Part shown: piece by piece, positions 61,112 to 64,000 of the stretch
Numbering within the stretch: position 1 is the stretch's first letter
How the letters are laid out: every line of letters begins with the position of its first letter
Source of the DNA: Marvinbryantia formatexigens
GTDB taxonomy: Bacteria > Bacillota > Clostridia > Oscillospirales > Ruminococcaceae
Length of the DNA: 64,000 bases
Assembly (NCBI GenBank): GCA_021771035.1
Contig: JAETPU010000014.1
Span: 1-64,000, forward strand
Direction: 5' to 3'
Made by a program: the position numbers and the translations under genes
The notes under the pieces: generated by a model
Databases searched by the model: none
Seen by the model: only the letters and a program-made list of their open reading frames with translations
Told to the model about the DNA's origin: nothing

Positions 61112-61140
61112 GCACGCGGCGCGCTGCGTGCGCATATAAT
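61112..61140 (+). promoter_or_regulatory. Possible catalase promoter with operator
   Basis: TATAAT at 61135-61140. GCACGC (61112-61117) and GCGTGC (61126-61131) form an inverted repeat in the place of the -35/spacer. The -35 box is poor, so an activator may be needed. It does not match a PerR box. Confidence 0.45.
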
Positions 61141-61188
61141 GGGGCGAGGACGCATTGGCCTGACTGGCAGATGAAAGGGGACGATAGT

Positions 61189-62670
61189 ATGCGTGACGAC
61201 AGCGCGTTTCAGCAGATGATGAACCGTTACAGCCGGGAACTCATTTCCATGCAGCGGCGGATAACGCCTCTCCAGCCCCAGCAAACGCAGCCTGAACAGC
61301 AAAAGCCCGCGCCAACGGAAGCTGCGGATCAGCCGGCGGCGCGGGACATATCCCCGGTTTTGGGGGAGGCGGGCACCCAGCATTCCCAAACTGTGGGGGA
61401 ATCCGGGCCGGTGCTCATGGAGGATATTGTCCTGCATGAGGTGCTGCAGGATTTTGTCCATCAAAAGCCGCGGGAGCGGGTTTTGCACATCAAGGGCTAT
61501 GGGGCGCTGGGGCAGTTTGAGCTGGCCAGGAGTATGGCGCCCTATACCACCGCAGCCTTTTTGCAGACGCCGGGGAGCAAAACGCCGGTGATTGTACGGT
61601 TTTCCAAGGCGGGCGGGCCGCAGGGGGCGGCGGATTCCCTGCGGGATATCTGGGGATTCGCAGTCCGTTTTTATACCACAGGGGGAATCTGCGACTTTGT
61701 GGGCAATCATATTCCGGTCTTTTTTGTCCAGGACGCCATGCGGTTTCCCCAGGTGATTGCCGCGCTCTCGCCGTCGCCTCAGAGTAACCTGACGGATCCC
61801 AACCGGCTGTGGAGCTTTGTGGCGGATACCCCGGAGACACTGCACATGATAACCTATCTGTTTTCCGACCAGGGAACCGTGGGGAGCCTGCGGCATATTG
61901 CAGGGCACAGTGTCAATACCTTCGTATGGAAAAATGCCCAGGGAGAACGCCGCTACGTGAAATACCACTGGAAGCCTCTTTTGGGAGAGGAGTTTCTCAC
62001 CCAGGAGCAGGCGGCGGTACTGGCGGGGAAAAACCCCCAGGCGGCCGGGGAGGATCTGTGGAACACCCTGGCCCAGGACACACCGGTAAAATATGAGCTC
62101 CAGGTTCAGCTGATGGAACTCTCTGAGCGCCTGACACTGCCTTTTGATCCCCTAGATGATACCAAAACCTGGGATGAGCAGCAGTTCGAGCCCATCACTG
62201 TGGGAACTCTGGTGCTCCAGGAGAATCCGCGGGACTACAGCGCCCAGGTGGAACAGCTGGCCTTCTCCCCTGCGAATCTGGTACCGGGGATTGAGCTCTC
62301 GGAGGATAAGATGCTGCAGGGACGCGCCTTTGCCTATTGGGACGCCCAGCGTTACCGGTTGGGCAATGGCTTCCGCAGAATTGCGGTGAACCGCCAGCCG
62401 GGCTTTTCTCCCTTTACCTCCCTGGTAACCAGCCAGGAGGGCGTGATGCTCCAGGGTATCGCAGGCAGATATGAAAATCCCAGAACACAGGAGTACCAGC
62501 AGCCCGCCGGGCGCTATGCCGCCATGGATGAGCAGCAGCGGGAACATTTGGCGCTTAATCTGGCGTCCAGCCTGGAAGCGGCGGATACCGGCGTGCGGGA
62601 GCGTGTCCTGGGGCTCTTTGAGCGCATATCCCCCCAGCTGAGCCAAGCGGTGCGGGAGGCCATGGGCTAA
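61189..62670 (+). CDS. katA: Monofunctional heme catalase
   Basis: 493 residues. It splits hydrogen peroxide to water and oxygen. Active-site His100 (RVLHIKGYGALGQF), Asn173 (DFVGNHIPVFF, where most relatives have NN) and the heme ligand Tyr383 in GRAFAYWDAQRYRLG with Arg379 are present. Residues 28-55 are a Pro/Gln/Glu-rich low-complexity extension before the conserved domain. ATG at 61189 follows AAAGGGG; a longer frame upstream contains the promoter box. In an anaerobe with HydF it fits protection against oxygen exposure. Confidence 0.92.
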   Translation: MRDDSAFQQMMNRYSRELISMQRRITPLQPQQTQPEQQKPAPTEAADQPAARDISPVLGEAGTQHSQTVGESGPVLMEDIVLHEVLQDFVHQKPRERVLHIKGYGALGQFELARSMAPYTTAAFLQTPGSKTPVIVRFSKAGGPQGAADSLRDIWGFAVRFYTTGGICDFVGNHIPVFFVQDAMRFPQVIAALSPSPQSNLTDPNRLWSFVADTPETLHMITYLFSDQGTVGSLRHIAGHSVNTFVWKNAQGERRYVKYHWKPLLGEEFLTQEQAAVLAGKNPQAAGEDLWNTLAQDTPVKYELQVQLMELSERLTLPFDPLDDTKTWDEQQFEPITVGTLVLQENPRDYSAQVEQLAFSPANLVPGIELSEDKMLQGRAFAYWDAQRYRLGNGFRRIAVNRQPGFSPFTSLVTSQEGVMLQGIAGRYENPRTQEYQQPAGRYAAMDEQQREHLALNLASSLEAADTGVRERVLGLFERISPQLSQAVREAMG

Positions 62671-63281
62671 TCCGGCCCTCTGTGCTTTTGAGATAAGCAT
62701 ATGGGGAAATCGTTCCCCGGGGATTCGGTCGGCGCCCCCCCTGCGTCCTGGATTACCATAGGATTTTGTGCTGAAGAGGCATTGTATCGTCCTGCGTGTA
62801 TGAAGCTACAGGGAAAAAGGCCCCGCCGGGGAGTCCGGTCGGCGACCCCCCGCGCCCTGGAGTACCATGTTTTTATGCTGAAGAGGCGTTGTATCGTCCT
62901 GCATGGAAGAATCCGCAGGGAAAAAGGCCCCGCCGGGGAGTTCGGGCGGCGGGCCTCTGTGCCCAATCATCCGGCGGAAGATTCCGGCTGCCGTACACAA
63001 AGCCTCACTGAAACAGTGAAGGAATGCCGGCAGGGGGCCCGGCTGGCTGCCTGAGCCGAAAATGAACTGCGGCGCTAAGGGTTTTGAAAAAGCTGCGGGA
63101 TCGTTTAATTGGGATATGGTTCCGGCTGCTGAGGATACCTGAGCCGGAAACAGGAATGCCGGGGTCTATATTCCCATGGGACGGGCAGATGTCCCCATCC
63201 TGCAGCTGGGATAACCGGGACGCTGGCACAGGGGGAAAGCGGCACCAGGATTCCCGCTCCATGAGAAGGGCACGGCAGAGT
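62671..63281. repeat. Gene-free stretch with a 107-bp tandem repeat (62704-62960)
   Basis: Units start at 62704, 62811 and 62918, each beginning GGGAAA and carrying ...GGTCGGCG and TTGTATCGTCCTGC. The third is cut after about 40 bases. Period 107 is no multiple of 3, and frames on both strands shift between units, so it is not coding. The rest to 63281 shows no gene. Confidence 0.65.
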
Positions 63282-63934
63282 TCAGCCCTGCTGCCGGGTA
63301 AAGGCTGCCAGCCCGGCCTGATAGGGATGATCCAGATACAGGACATCCTGGGTGGAAGTGCGAAAACACAGCAATTTGAGAATGATGGTCAAATCTCCAC
63401 CGCCGCCTAAAATCATTAGGGCTCCTATGGTAAACAGCGGCAGAGAATCGGTGAAAATTGCGGCGGTACACGGCAGTATCCCCAAAAGCAGGGTGGGCAT
63501 CAGTGCGCCAAGGATATAGGGCCCTTTTTTCAGCGGCGCATTGCAGCAGCAGTAGGGAGTGAGGTACTTGGTGATAAATCCAAAGGATACGGCATTCCAG
63601 CGGCCAGGGGCAAAAACCGCCCAGGTGGCGCCGTGTATCAGTTCATGGACGACAATGAGTACTAGGAACACCGCCAGGATGAACAGAGCGCTGCCCAATC
63701 CGAACGAATCTGAGGCCGCGGAGTTTTTCAGGATAAAGCCAGCCAGAGCATCCCGATGAGCGGCAGTCCCAGCACTAAGGCCATGAGATTGGCGAAAATA
63801 AGACCGATGGTCATGTCGTGCATCTGGTAGCCCTGCGCCTCGAGCTGCGCCCGGACAGTCTCAAACCGTTCCTTCCTGGCCTGCTCTGCTTTGGTGAGGG
63901 CACGTCTGTTTTCTTCTGATTTCATAAAACCCAT
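63282..63934 (-). pseudogene. DUF3267 membrane protein, split by a frameshift
   Basis: Two adjoining minus-strand frames make one protein. The first (63934-63728) gives a basic cytoplasmic start (MKSEENRRALTKAEQARKER) and the first membrane span. The second (up to about 63740, to 63282) continues with FILKNSAASDSFGLGSALF, then VVHELIHGATW with an HEXXH motif, and further spans. Joining them needs a -1 shift near 63740-63760. The fusion matches the DUF3267 family in order and length (about 210). It is either a recent mutation or a sequence error. No slippery heptamer lies before the stop of the first frame. Family members are putative membrane metalloproteases. Confidence 0.75.
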
Positions 63935-64000
63935 TGGGACAGCAGTCTCCTTTCTCTGAGAAACGCTCTGTATTTTTTCTTACCTTGCCATTATGTATCG

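Larger units (their letters stand above)
60580..61188. other. Mostly gene-free stretch with a perfect 16-bp terminator
   Basis: A leftward frame at 60590-60829 (SADHKLILRLDGPETEVCKTLIKIPNTVSV...) reads like protein but has no clear start or binding site, so it may be a remnant. The strong hairpin 60829-60844/60856-60871 ends transcripts here. Between 60872 and 61110 nothing is seen. Confidence 0.35.

Noticed and set aside
62701..63054. Coding interpretation of the 107-bp tandem repeat
   Set aside because: The period is not divisible by 3, so the frame changes from unit to unit on either strand.
63728..63760. Programmed -1 frameshift in the DUF3267 gene
   Set aside because: No slippery heptamer lies before the first-frame stop; the A-run (GAAAAAC) is after it.

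Overview
The window looks like a chromosome segment from an anaerobic, GC-rich Clostridia (probably the gut Oscillospiraceae/Ruminococcaceae group), carrying two neighbouring mobile elements. Evidence for this: Firmicutes-type ribosome binding sites, a tryptophan T-box, the [FeFe]-hydrogenase maturase HydF, a CD0519/CD1768-type membrane protein, and many genes of a strictly clostridial kind. The assignment is inference from gene content, not from a marker gene.

Region 1 (1-5300) is the right part of a mobilizable element related to Tn4451-type elements: the C-terminus of a P4-type primase, a small helix-turn-helix protein, a MOBV relaxase with a likely oriT just upstream, a small unknown protein, and a large serine recombinase broken by an internal deletion that removes part of its catalytic domain. 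The element is therefore probably stranded.

Region 2 (5617-16359) is a 10.7-kb island inserted in the 3' end of a tRNA-Gly(CCC) gene (16333-16408). It is bounded by a 27-bp direct repeat. Inside are a tyrosine integrase, a fused nucleotidyltransferase-HEPN protein, a divergent repressor/Cro-like switch, a Rha-type regulator, an excisionase-like protein, an HEXXH (ImmA-like) peptidase, a replisome organizer, a DnaC-type loader, an iteron-like repeat cluster, a sigma-factor-like protein, a likely structured RNA with its own promoter and terminator, and 1.3 kb of repeat-rich non-coding DNA. It has no relaxase, terminase or virion genes. The layout resembles phage-satellite islands (PICI) more than a prophage or ICE. 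The 7-mer GAGCGGG/CCCGCTC is strikingly frequent within it.

Region 3 (16409-64000) is chromosomal: thioredoxin reductase, ABC-F ATPase, AI-2E-type permease, metallophosphoesterase, UvrD-like helicase, RsmF-type rRNA methyltransferase, free-methionine sulfoxide reductase, a glutamate synthase large subunit behind a leader terminator, a cation diffusion facilitator with a duplicated leader module, an aminopeptidase P, MTA/SAH nucleosidase, regulators, a P2A-type Ca2+ ATPase with a divergent TetR regulator, a MATE exporter, a T-box-controlled tryptophan-type ABC transporter, a lipoprotein/dCache-GGDEF-EAL pair, HydF, a catalase and a frameshifted DUF3267 gene. Scattered between these are a dispersed hairpin-repeat family (22.7, 36.1, 49.9-51.1 kb), a tight hairpin array (45.5 kb) and a 107-bp tandem repeat (62.7 kb). 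Most transcription units end in recognisable intrinsic terminators.
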